From NCBI RefSeq assembly GCF_024273235.1, contig NZ_JANBVH010000019.1, forward strand, positions 27,332-91,331: 64,000 bases of DNA, given 5' to 3'. The notes under the pieces were generated by a model, which saw nothing but the letters and a program-made list of their open reading frames with translations, did not search any database and was not told where the DNA came from. This DNA is from Sphingomonas faeni. Lineage in GTDB: Bacteria > Pseudomonadota > Alphaproteobacteria > Sphingomonadales > Sphingomonadaceae. Position 1 is the first letter of the stretch; each line of letters starts with the position of its first letter. Below, one piece after another: positions 44,372-52,588 of the stretch. The position numbers and the translations under genes were made by a program.

Positions 44372-45380
44372 GTGCTACAGGCTGAAAGGCGGCGCGCCGA
44401 GGGAAAACCTCGGCTCGCTGAAGGCGTTTGCGTTCGACAAGACGGGGACGCTGACGGAAGGGCGATCGTGCATCACCGACACGATGGCCGTCGACGGCGC
44501 GAGTGCGGAGGATCTGTTGGCACTCGCCGTAGCGGTTGAAGCCTTGAGCGATCATCCGCTGACGCAGACGATCGTCAAGGATGGAGGCGAGCGCCTACGT
44601 GGGCGCGACCTTACGAGCGCTACGGATCTTAAGATCCTGACAGGGCGCGGCGTCACCGCAACTGTCGACCGTGAAACGGTTTGGATCGGCAAGGCCGAGA
44701 TGTTCGCCGTTGAGGGTGTCCCCGCACTACACACCGCTACGACCGAAGCGATCGCCGCCCTTCGCGAGAGCGGACGTACCACAATGGGTGCGCAAGGGTG
44801 ACCGGGACATCGGCGCGATCGGCCTGATTGATATGCCTCGCGAGGCAGCCAAGGTTGCGCTTAAGAGTCTGCGCGACATGGGTATCACTCGGATAATTAT
44901 GATTTCGGGCGATCATCAAAAGGTTGCCGATGTCGTCGCCAGGAGGTTGAGCTCGACGAGGCCTGGGGCGATCTGATGCTGGAGGACAAGGTCGCGGCGA
45001 TCAAGACACTCGCTGGCGAAAACAAGGTGGCGATGGTCGGCGACGGCGTAAACGATCCGCCGGCGATGGCGAGTGCGACAGTCGGCATCGCGATGGGCGC
45101 TGCCGGATCAGATGTCACGCTGGAAACCGCCGACGTTGCACTGATGGCCGACGATCTCGCCCATCTTCCGTTCGCCGTCGGCTTGAGCCGCCATACCCGC
45201 GGCATCATCCAGCAGAACGTGTTCGTCAGCCTCGGCGTCGTAGCGTTACTCGTGCCCGCGACGATCCTCGGCCTTGGGATCGGCCCGGCCGTCGCGATGC
45301 ATGAAGGCTCGACGCTGCTGGTCGTGTTTAATGCGCTGCGCCTGCTCGCCTATCGCGATCCCGCTGTACAAGCAGCATGA
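44372..45380 (+). pseudogene. Broken P1B-4 ATPase, C-terminal half
   Basis: A second copy of the ATPase at 38163 lacking everything before the phosphorylation domain. It begins around KGGAPRENLGSLKAFAFDKTG. Two lesions break it. Near 44785, ACAATGG lacks two bases against the intact gene (GRTTM then VRKGDRDIG). Near 44950, AGG-AGG lacks one base (after VADVVA). The final part is intact in frame through GDGVNDPPAMA and MHEGSTLLVVFNALRLLAY. Nucleotide and protein similarity to the intact copy are high, so it is a fairly recent duplicate that has decayed. Confidence 0.85.
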
Positions 45381-45404
45381 CGCCGATCGCACAATGCATC
45401 GCTC

Positions 45405-45560
45405 GTCGGCGGCAGAGCCGCCGGCGTGACGTGCGCCCTCTATCTTCACCGCTGCGACCGCTAAATCATTGGTGTCGACAAAGATCTTAGCCGCGCTGAA
45501 TAGAACCCTTTTCCCGCAATCACCCCCGGCTTCCCTGAGAAGAACGGCGGCCGATACATG
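45405..45560 (+). pseudogene. Fragment of an FAD oxidoreductase gene
   Basis: One frame here reads VGGRAAGVTCALYLHRCDR, a stop, IIGVDKDLSRAE, a stop, NPFPAITPGFPEKNGG. This lines up with the FAD-binding start of the oxidoreductase at 42693 ([38 protein letters not shown]). In-frame stops and the missing C-terminal part make it a remnant. It follows the broken ATPase by 25 bases, so both came from one duplicated block. Confidence 0.68.
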
Positions 45561-45622
45561 GGAACGATAGAAGCGTGAATTGGGTTCAGCGGTCGAATGC
45601 ATACTTTAAATGGGAAGCAACA

Positions 45623-45874
45623 ATGGACGATGGGGACGATCAGAAGATGAGCAGCTCCGCTGCCGGCTCGGGGGGACATTACGGCTATCACGGCCACCAC
45701 CATCATGGAGGTGGCGCGACGGTTGGTATGAACGACGTGGTAGATCCGGTCTGCGGCGCAACCATCGACCCTCACATGACGAGACACTACGTCGATAGCG
45801 AGGATCAGCGGCTCTTTTTCTGCTCATCGGCATGCCAACAAAGGTTTGAAGCAGAGCCAGACCGGTATCGATGA
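45623..45874 (+). CDS. Small YHS-domain protein
   Basis: An 83-residue protein with a His/Gly-rich start (GHYGYHGHHHHGGG) followed by a YHS domain: VVDPVCGATIDPHMTRHYVD, then LFFCSSACQQRFEAEP. YHS domains bind metals through these Cys residues and are found at the N-terminus of copper ATPases, as at 26231. ATG 45623 is preceded by GGGAAG; a GTG at 45575 is a less likely start. It could be a soluble metal chaperone. No clear partner is adjacent. Confidence 0.78.
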   Translation: MDDGDDQKMSSSAAGSGGHYGYHGHHHHGGGATVGMNDVVDPVCGATIDPHMTRHYVDSEDQRLFFCSSACQQRFEAEPDRYR

Positions 45875-46005
45875 GGGAGAGATGCCGCACGATCAAGGCA
45901 GCCCTTCATTAAACATGGCTCCCGATCATATGTCGCCGACGGCGCGAGCGGGACACTAACCCCCTCCGAGCGCGTTAGAACAATCCATAATAAAGGAGAG
46001 CGCAA

Positions 46006-46284
46006 ATGCCCGAAGAGAAGCTTGGCTCGCATCACGACCATCCCGGACATACGCCTGGTGATCTCGACCCCCACGGTCACCGCGACACGAGCGGGCAGCA
46101 AGAGGTGCCAGGAGAGCACCACGATCACCCGGGCCACGTGCCCGGCGATCTCGACGAACACGGCGACCGGGATACTAGTGGCCAGCGGGACGTGCCAGGC
46201 GAGCACCACGATCACCCTGGCCATACTCCGGGCGATGTCGATCCAGACGGCCATCGTGACAAGAGCGATTCTGGCTCGAACTGA
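46006..46284 (+). CDS. His-rich protein of three 29-residue repeats
   Basis: A 92-residue, very hydrophilic, acidic and His-rich protein without Cys. It is built of tandem units whose core is HHDHPGHTPGDLDPHGHRD followed by TSGQQEVPGE; the second unit differs by a few residues and the third is shortened. Period is 29 residues (87 bases). Ribosome binding site AAAGGAG is ideal, so it is a real gene. No signal peptide is seen. I know no named family; a cytosolic nickel- or zinc-binding store is the simplest guess. Confidence 0.8.
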   Translation: MPEEKLGSHHDHPGHTPGDLDPHGHRDTSGQQEVPGEHHDHPGHVPGDLDEHGDRDTSGQRDVPGEHHDHPGHTPGDVDPDGHRDKSDSGSN

Positions 46285-46288
46285 AATG

Positions 46289-46320
46289 CTACCTCGGCGA
46301 GGCCCTCCCCGCCGAGGTAG
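46289..46320 (+). terminator. Perfect 11-bp hairpin after the His-repeat gene
   Basis: CTACCTCGGCG (46289-46299) and CGCCGAGGTAG (46310-46320) pair around a ten-base loop, four bases after the stop. No T run follows. The rest of the gap to 46592 has no gene I recognise. Confidence 0.62.
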
Positions 46321-46592
46321 ATTGCGACGGCATTTCTTCGGCAGGAGCGACAGCCGCGCGCCGCACCTGAGCGTTCATCTATCGAACGTTTTTGCGAGGA
46401 TCGCCTCGGTAGCGACAGGTCCCTACTAACTGTTCTAGAGCTATTCGCGAGCGGGCAAGCGATGGTGGAACCGACGCATCTCACGCCCTGGTTCCGCCTG
46501 AGACGGGCCCAAGTTCAACAGACTGAACGAGTGTAAGGCGAAAATACACGGCAAAGTCGGTAGCCCTTTATTCGGCTTTTTACCGGAGAAGC

Positions 46593-47264
46593 TTACCCAA
46601 CCCGTTCCAACGGCTGCCTGTAAGCGGAGGGGGCAGGCGTGAGACCAGATCGCAGTTCGGCACGCGCCTGTCGCATGATCTGGAAGCCGCCCGACAGACC
46701 GAGCACCGCCATCAATGTCGCCACCACAAGATCAGGCCAGGCGCTGTTCAGACCAAAGACGCCGCCTGCAGCCAGCACCACGGCGATATTGCCGATCGCG
46801 TCGTTGCGCGAGCAGATCCAAACCGAGCGCATGTTCGCGTCACCGCTGCGAAAGCGGTACAGCATGACTGCGACCAGCAGGTTTGCAATAAGCGCCGCGA
46901 CCCCAATGATGCCCATGACCTCGGCATGGGGTACAGTGCCGTGGAAGGCGCCCCAGCCCGCCGCGAGCAAGACATAAAGACCGAGCAGGGCAAGCGTCGC
47001 TCCCTTCAGCATCGCTGCCCGCGCGCGCCAAGCTATCGCCATCCCGGCGACGCCCAAGCTGATCGCGTAATTGGCGGCGTCACCGAAAAAGTCGAGCGCG
47101 TCGGCTTGAAGCGCTTTCGATCCGCCCGTAATCCCAGCGACGATTTCGACCCCAAACATGCCGCCGTTGATGGCGAGCGCGATCCACAAGGCGCGCCGCC
47201 ACTTTGGGTCGTTCAGGGTGCCCGCCTTGTCGGACGCGCAGCTCGTGCAGGCCATCTTTGCCAC
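46593..47264 (-). CDS. CDF-family cation transporter (second module)
   Basis: A 223-residue six-helix CDF protein like the one at 29860, with start MAKMACTSCASDKAGTL (two Cys near the N-terminus), site region SKALQADALDFFGDAANYAIS and second half-site ICSRNDAIGNIAVVLAAGG. No cytosolic C-terminal domain. It is divergent from the MerR gene at 47325, with a MerR-type promoter almost identical to that at 29800. This gives it the same expected specificity (Zn, Cd or Pb) and control. Confidence 0.88.
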   Translation of the reverse strand: MAKMACTSCASDKAGTLNDPKWRRALWIALAINGGMFGVEIVAGITGGSKALQADALDFFGDAANYAISLGVAGMAIAWRARAAMLKGATLALLGLYVLLAAGWGAFHGTVPHAEVMGIIGVAALIANLLVAVMLYRFRSGDANMRSVWICSRNDAIGNIAVVLAAGGVFGLNSAWPDLVVATLMAVLGLSGGFQIMRQARAELRSGLTPAPSAYRQPLERVG

Positions 47265-47288
47265 CTCGGTAGAATCGATCTAGCAGCC

Positions 47289-47319
47289 TATATGCACCCT
47301 CTAGTCGGTAGAGGGTCAA
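47289..47319 (-). promoter_or_regulatory. MerR-type promoter of the second CDF gene
   Basis: Leftward TTGACC (47319-47314), a 19-base spacer and CATATA (47294-47289), with arms ACCCTCT and AGAGGGT. 26 of 31 positions match the promoter at 29800-29830. Confidence 0.78.
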
Positions 47320-47324
47320 GGGCT

Positions 47325-47768
47325 GTGTCTGAGAAACTGACGATCGGTAAGCTGGCTTCGGCGACAGGCACCAAGGTCGAGACGATCCGCTATTACGAAC
47401 AGATCGGCTTGCTGCCGGCACCAGCCCGGTCGGCCGGTAATTACCGGACGTACGAGGGCGAGCATCTGCGGCGATTGTCCTTCATCCGTCGAGCGCGCGA
47501 TCTCGGCTTCTCGATCGATCAGGTCCGGGAGCTGATGGGGCTCGCCGGTCGTCGCGAACAGTCCTGCATGGCCGTGGACGTGATCGCCCATCGGCATCGG
47601 GATGCGATTACGCGGAAAATTGCTGATCTGACGGCCCTCGCGGGCGAACTGGACGCGTTGATCGACTCCTGCAGCCGAAACACCGTGGCCGACTGCAGGA
47701 TTATCGAAGCCTTGGGTCCGACCGTGGACATGCCTTTCACACAGAGCCGAGCCCACGGCCCGAACTGA
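47325..47768 (+). CDS. MerR family Cd/Zn/Pb-type regulator (second module)
   Basis: A 147-residue MerR protein (LTIGKLASATGTKVETIRYYE) with Cys81, Cys116 and Cys124, equivalent to the CadR/ZntR-type cysteines. It is related to the regulator at 29397. The C-terminus has an extra tail (TVDMPFTQSRAHGPN). Start is a GTG six bases past the promoter element; no strong ribosome binding site, so a weakly translated or leaderless message is possible. Divergent partner is the CDF transporter at 46593. Confidence 0.9.
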   Translation: MSEKLTIGKLASATGTKVETIRYYEQIGLLPAPARSAGNYRTYEGEHLRRLSFIRRARDLGFSIDQVRELMGLAGRREQSCMAVDVIAHRHRDAITRKIADLTALAGELDALIDSCSRNTVADCRIIEALGPTVDMPFTQSRAHGPN

Positions 47769-47848
47769 TGGAAGGCCCTGATTGCGTTTGGTGCCGCAAT
47801 GGGCAGTGCTAGAGACCAAAAGAAGATCAGCGTGTTAAGAGTGATATA

Positions 47849-50224
47849 ATGGATCAAACCACTAGCGCTGTTAGCGTCGAACAGCGCCTACTCGAAAGCG
47901 AAGCCCGGCTCCGGCTTCTGACCGAAGCGAGTACAGACGTCCTGTACCGGATGAGTCCGGATTGGGGCGAGATGAAGGAACTGGATGGGGGCGGTTTCCT
48001 GCCCAGCACCCCGTCATCCAACCCGAACCGTTCCTGGTTGCTGGCCTATATTCCCGAAAGCGATCAGCCGGCGGTAACCGCCGCCATCGATGAAGCGATC
48101 CGGCTCAAGAAGATATTCGATCTCGAACATCGCGTTGTGCGTGCGGATGGGACCGTCGGCTGGACGCTGTCCCGTGCCGTTCCGCTACTGAGCGCAGATG
48201 GCGAGATCATCGAGTGGTTCGGGGCAGCAAGCGACATCAGCGCTCGGCGTGAGGCTGAGGCTGCAATGCGCGAGAGCGAAGCGAAATTGCGCCAGTTCAA
48301 CCAAACTCTCGAGCAGCAAATCGCCGAACGCACGGCCGAGCGCGACCGCCTTTGGGAAGCATCGCCCGATCTTCTCGTGGTCATAGACTTCGACGGGGTC
48401 TTCCAGCGTGTAAATCCAGCCTGGACCACGGTCCTCGGCTATGCGCCTGACGAACTCGTCGGGCATCACGTCAACGAGTTCGTCGTTCCGGACGATCACG
48501 GCAAGACGGTCGACGCCTATGAAACGGCTGCAGCCGGCAATCAGCCACGGATCGAGAACCGCTACCGTCACAAGGATGGCTCGACCCGTACTATCTCATG
48601 GGTTGCCGCTCCGGCCGGCGGCATCGCCTATGCAACGGGTCGCGATGTCACCGCTGAGCGGGAGATGGAGGCAAGGCTGCACGACGAGCAGGACTTTGCG
48701 CGCCTCGCCCTCTCAGCCGTTGGTGGCGTCGGCGTGTGGACCTACGATGTCGCGTCCGACTGCTTCTTCTGCGACGCGGCGATCTCGGCCCTGTACGCGC
48801 TCGATCCGGAGCGGGCCGCAGCGGGCCTGCCGCGCGAAGAGTTTCTGGCCAACGTCCATTCGCAGGACCGCTCGTCGCTGCAGAAAACGATGGATGGCGG
48901 GCTGCAACGATCAGGCGATCTGGAACTTGAGTATCGTCTGGTTCACCCCGACGGGTCGATCCACTGGGTGCTGTCGCGTGGACACACCTACTTCGACGAG
49001 AGCGGCAAGCCTGTCCGGCGAACCGGCGTCGGTGTCGATATGACCGGGCAGCGGCAACTCGAAGATCAGCTACGCCAGGCGCAGAAGATGGAGGCGGTCG
49101 GCCAGCTCACCGGAGGGCTGGCGCATGACTTCAACAACCTCCTGACGGGCATGATGGGCAATCTGGAACTGCTCCAGATGCGTCTGGAGCGAGGCAAGCT
49201 CGACGATGCCGAGCGCTTCATTCACGCAGCGCAGGGAGCTGGGCGGCGCGCAGCTTCCCTGACTCAGCGTCTGCTCGCCTTCTCACGGCGGCAGACGCTC
49301 GATCCAAGGCCAACCGACGTCAACCGTCTCATCGCCGGGGTCGAGGACCTGCTGCGCAGAACGGTGGGGCCGACCACGGATATCGAGGTTGTGGGAGCGG
49401 CGGGGTTGTGGCCCGCCATGATCGACGCGACGCAGCTCGAGAGCGCGATTCTCAACCTATGCATCAACGCGCGCGATGCCATGCCCGATGGCGGTCGGAT
49501 CACGATCGAGACCGCGAACAAGTGGCTCGACGACCGGGCGGCCCGTGCGCGCGACCTGTCGGCAGGGCAATATCTGTCGATCTGCGTCACGGATAGCGGC
49601 ACGGGCATGTCGCCAGCGACAATCGAGCGCGCCTTCGAGCCCTTCTACACGACCAAGCCGATCGGAAAGGGGACCGGGCTCGGGCTGTCGATGATCTACG
49701 GCTTCGCTCGTCAGTCGGGTGGCCAGGTAAGAATCTACTCAGAGCTGGGGCATGGGACCACGATCTGCATCTATCTCCCCCGCTATGCCGGCGATGCCCT
49801 GCTGGGCGAGGAGGAGGAGGCGATCGCTACCGCCGCAACGGCCAGCGGTCAGACGATCCTGGTGGTCGACGACGAAGCCACGATCCGGCATCTCATCGAC
49901 GAGGTGCTCGACGAGCGGGGCTACACCGTGATCGGCGCGGCAGATGGTGCATCGGGCATCAAGGTGCTGCAATCGGGCGCGAAGATCGAACTGCTGATCA
50001 CCGATGTCGGCTTGCCGAACGGCATGAACGGGCGCCAGGTCGCGGACGCCGCACGCTCTCTCCGCCCCGACCTGAAGGTGCTTTTCATCACTGGCTATGC
50101 GGAGAACGCTGCGGTCGGCAACGGCCACCTCGAACCCGGTATGGAGCTGCTGACCAAGCCCTTCACGATGCAAGGGCTCGCGGCCAAGGTCGCGGAGATG
50201 ATGAACGTCGGTGGCACCTCATGA
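47849..50224 (+). CDS. Hybrid sensor histidine kinase, multi-PAS
   Basis: A 791-residue soluble kinase without a transmembrane segment. Order: PAS regions at about 20-135, 165-275 and 285-400, a HisKA domain with the phosphorylated His426 (GGLAHDFNN), an ATP-binding domain (NARDAMPDGG, DSGTGM, GKGTGLGLS) and a C-terminal receiver with Asp719 (LLITDVGLP) and Lys770. It is of the cytosolic PAS-HisKA-REC kind. The stimulus is unknown. No response regulator gene is adjacent, so the phosphorelay partner lies elsewhere. It is close to the MerR-CDF module but with an unrelated start. Confidence 0.9.
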   Translation: MDQTTSAVSVEQRLLESEARLRLLTEASTDVLYRMSPDWGEMKELDGGGFLPSTPSSNPNRSWLLAYIPESDQPAVTAAIDEAIRLKKIFDLEHRVVRADGTVGWTLSRAVPLLSADGEIIEWFGAASDISARREAEAAMRESEAKLRQFNQTLEQQIAERTAERDRLWEASPDLLVVIDFDGVFQRVNPAWTTVLGYAPDELVGHHVNEFVVPDDHGKTVDAYETAAAGNQPRIENRYRHKDGSTRTISWVAAPAGGIAYATGRDVTAEREMEARLHDEQDFARLALSAVGGVGVWTYDVASDCFFCDAAISALYALDPERAAAGLPREEFLANVHSQDRSSLQKTMDGGLQRSGDLELEYRLVHPDGSIHWVLSRGHTYFDESGKPVRRTGVGVDMTGQRQLEDQLRQAQKMEAVGQLTGGLAHDFNNLLTGMMGNLELLQMRLERGKLDDAERFIHAAQGAGRRAASLTQRLLAFSRRQTLDPRPTDVNRLIAGVEDLLRRTVGPTTDIEVVGAAGLWPAMIDATQLESAILNLCINARDAMPDGGRITIETANKWLDDRAARARDLSAGQYLSICVTDSGTGMSPATIERAFEPFYTTKPIGKGTGLGLSMIYGFARQSGGQVRIYSELGHGTTICIYLPRYAGDALLGEEEEAIATAATASGQTILVVDDEATIRHLIDEVLDERGYTVIGAADGASGIKVLQSGAKIELLITDVGLPNGMNGRQVADAARSLRPDLKVLFITGYAENAAVGNGHLEPGMELLTKPFTMQGLAAKVAEMMNVGGTS

Positions 50225-50678
50225 CGGAGTTCGGTCGACGCTCTCATGCGGCAGCGGTCAAACCAAAGATTTCTCGGGCCGCATTGGAAGCCAGAGCTTG
50301 TCTCAAAAGTATGTCTCAAAACCTATCATTAATCGGGTAGAGATGCGTTCGGAAACTGAGGAGCTATCGGTCACGCCCACTCATGCCGCGCCACGCCGAC
50401 GACCTCCTGCTCCGTTCGACCGCTCGATGCTTCGGACGGAAATCGCCGCTGGGTGTCGCCCGGGCGAAGGTTTCAACATGTCAGGAGAACCGACGAAACC
50501 CTCCCTGCCCGGCCGCATTCTTTTTTCCAGGAAGGGCAGTTACTGGAATAAACATCGGCAGTGGCGTGCGTGGTTAGATCGCTTATGTGTTAGCATGACT
50601 AAGCGCCATTGCCTCCGTGGGGTGGCAATTTTGGTTAGTTCGGTTATATGTTAGCGAGACTAACCACAGGAGCTGTCC
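50225..50678 (+). other. Intergenic region upstream of the toxin-antitoxin pair
   Basis: 454 bases without a convincing gene. It holds two copies of TGTCTCAAAA thirteen bases apart (50299-50308 and 50312-50321) and the tandem 32-base repeats listed separately. One reading across 50339-50654 has poor coding character and no partner family. Confidence 0.55.
50572..50664 (+). repeat. Two 32-bp direct repeats, likely operator of the RES/Xre pair
   Basis: Copies at 50572-50603 and 50633-50664, 61 bases apart, match at 26 of 32 positions; the core is GGTTAG, TCG, TTAT, TGTTAGC and GACTAA. The second ends 14 bases before the antitoxin ATG. Antitoxins of this type bind their own promoter, so these are the natural sites. 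The function is inferred. Confidence 0.6.
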
Positions 50679-51437
50679 ATGGCGACCCTCGCCACCGCTG
50701 TCGATCCGAGCGCCTTCGCCAATCTGGTGTTCGCCAGCCTGGTCGAGACCGCGCGCGCCAAGCCGGCCAAGCGGCGCGGGGCTCCGCGTTCCGAAGCCGC
50801 CAGCGACACCTTATATATAGCGCCTACTGTTGAGGGCTTCTCCGAACAGTATCGAACCGCCGTCGATCACGCGATCGAGCAGCTGACCGCCACGGGCATC
50901 GCAGCCGACCCGGATCGACAGGCACTCTACGCAATCGTCGACAAGCTGTTGCCGGATGTCCGCGCGCGGCATCTCGAGCGCAAGATCGAGCAGCTCCTCG
51001 ACGTCCTGGCCGATACCCATGATCCGATGGCCGAGTTCCATACCGCAGTCGCGGCTGACAACACCGCCATCCGCCAGCGCTTCATGCACGAGGTCGAGAC
51101 GCTGACCTCGGCCGAGGTCGCGGCGCGCGCCGGGCATGAAGCCAAGAACCGCCACCAGACCGCCGCGCGCTGGAAAGCGCAGCGCCGCGTCTTCGCGGTC
51201 CCCTACCAGGGACAGGACCGCTTCCCGACCTTCCAGTTCGACGCCGACGGCAAGCCGCTTCCCCTCATCAAGAGGATTTTGGAGGTCCTGCCGACGAGCC
51301 GGTCACCATGGCAAACCGCCTTCTGGTTCGTGTCGACCAACTCGTGGCTGGGTGGACCCGCTCCGAGGGAACTCCTCGACGATGAAGCGGCCGTCCTCGA
51401 CGCCGCGGCGCATGAGAGCGACGAGATCGGCGGGTGA
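50679..51437 (+). CDS. Antitoxin Xre/MbcA/ParS-type (DUF2384)
   Basis: A 252-residue protein, longer than typical partners of about 150 residues. The C-terminal part ends with FWFVSTNSWLGGPAPRELLD and VLDAAAHESDE, the signature of the DUF2384 toxin-binding domain. A central region (EVAARAGHEAKNRHQTAARW) resembles an Xre-type DNA-binding region, while the N-terminal 90 residues are of unknown function. ATG has an AGGAG ribosome binding site. It is coupled to the RES gene by an overlap and probably represses its own promoter. Confidence 0.86.
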   Translation: MATLATAVDPSAFANLVFASLVETARAKPAKRRGAPRSEAASDTLYIAPTVEGFSEQYRTAVDHAIEQLTATGIAADPDRQALYAIVDKLLPDVRARHLERKIEQLLDVLADTHDPMAEFHTAVAADNTAIRQRFMHEVETLTSAEVAARAGHEAKNRHQTAARWKAQRRVFAVPYQGQDRFPTFQFDADGKPLPLIKRILEVLPTSRSPWQTAFWFVSTNSWLGGPAPRELLDDEAAVLDAAAHESDEIGG

Positions 51438-52081
51438 CAGCGCTGGCGCCGACCGGCATTGTCCCCAAACCGCCGACCGCCTTTGCGACCCACGTCACCG
51501 ATCTGCCCGTAGGCGCCGTTCTCTGGCGCATTCACGCCGAAAAGCTTGCCGGCGATGCGTTCAATCCGGGCTTTGGCTCCTCGCGATTCGCGCCGATCGG
51601 CCCCGTGCGCAAACGCGTGCCGACCGCCTATGCCGCGGATGGATTTGAGGCCGCGGTCTACGAGACGATCTTCCATGATCTCGATCCTGCTCAGTCCTTC
51701 AAGACGTTTCCGCTTAGCAAGCTCGCGGATGTGCGCTGCTCGGTGCTGCGGGTCGCCAGCCCGCTGGCGCTGCGCTCTTTCCTCGCGCCGGACCTGATGA
51801 AACTCGGCATTGCTCGCAATCAGTTGATCGACACACCCGCGAGCGAGTTCTCGGATACGCGGCGCTGGTCCGCGGCGCTGCACCGCAAGGACGCCGCCAC
51901 GCACGGGATGGTCTGGGAGTCTCGCGCCTATCCCTCGTCGCTGGCGGTGATGTTCTTCGGCGATCGCGTGCCGCCCGGAGCGCTCAGCGTAGTCAGCGCC
52001 GTCCGGGTTGATGCCGACCCAAGCCTTGCCGCGCGGTTCAAGGCACTGGCGGATCGATCGGGCGTATCGCTGATCGTATGA
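51434..52081 (+). CDS. RES-domain toxin
   Basis: A 215-residue RES domain protein. It has the conserved WRIHA near residue 31, followed by GSSRFAPIG, then TAYAADGFEAAVYETIFHD with the Glu-Thr of the active region and later FSDTRRWSAALHR. RES toxins break down NAD+ in the cytosol and are blocked by their DUF2384 partner. The GTG start overlaps the antitoxin stop by four bases. Toxicity and target are known for the family, not shown here. It stabilises the locus or acts in stress or phage response. Confidence 0.88.
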   Translation: MTALAPTGIVPKPPTAFATHVTDLPVGAVLWRIHAEKLAGDAFNPGFGSSRFAPIGPVRKRVPTAYAADGFEAAVYETIFHDLDPAQSFKTFPLSKLADVRCSVLRVASPLALRSFLAPDLMKLGIARNQLIDTPASEFSDTRRWSAALHRKDAATHGMVWESRAYPSSLAVMFFGDRVPPGALSVVSAVRVDADPSLAARFKALADRSGVSLIV

Positions 52082-52588
52082 TCGACCCAATTCCCGCCAT
52101 TCCTGGCGCCTATTGGCCTCCCCAACTTCCGACGTTCATTCAGCTTTGCGGATCGTCGCGCATCGCTGCCGGAATGGCGAGACCTGGGACGAAGCAGTCG
52201 TTCGGGCAATCGGCCGGGAATGTCGGGTTTCGGATGAATCGGCCATTCGCGGGGCTTCCGAGATTTGCTCGGCATCGAGCCAGCCTGCACGGTAGTGACT
52301 CCGCGGGGCGTCGATCTCACGCCAAAATAACAGCCGCGGCTCCCCTGACGAAAAACCCCGCCTCCGAGGTTGTCGCGCACTTTCTCAATCCGACAGGGTA
52401 TCTCGCACAATAGTGCGAACCTAGAGCACGTGCGCCACCGCCCCACGCCGCAATTCTCCAGAATTTGCGGTGCTCTGCGTCGCCTATCATGTGTTTTCCG
52501 ACAGTCTCAAGACGCTGCGGCAACCTATACCGGCGTCATGACCAAGATACTGGATACGGACAGGAGATCGCAGGGTTCACCTGAACCC
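52082..52588. other. Intergenic region after the RES gene
   Basis: 507 bases with no gene that I can support. Frames here have arginine- and proline-rich, low-complexity translations. No long inverted repeats or clear promoter were seen. Confidence 0.5.

Noticed and set aside
44161..44385. A short frame before the broken ATPase.
   Set aside because: No recognisable family, and it runs into the decayed ATPase in another frame.
46006..46284. A CRISPR-like repeat array from the 87-base periodic DNA.
   Set aside because: The repeats are contiguous, in frame and coding, with no spacers.
50339..50654. A reading frame upstream of the antitoxin.
   Set aside because: It crosses the tandem operator repeats and has no convincing coding pattern or family.
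52078..52413. A reading frame overlapping the RES gene stop by ATGA.
   Set aside because: Composition is low in coding quality, no family is recognisable, and there is no coupling signal other than the overlap.
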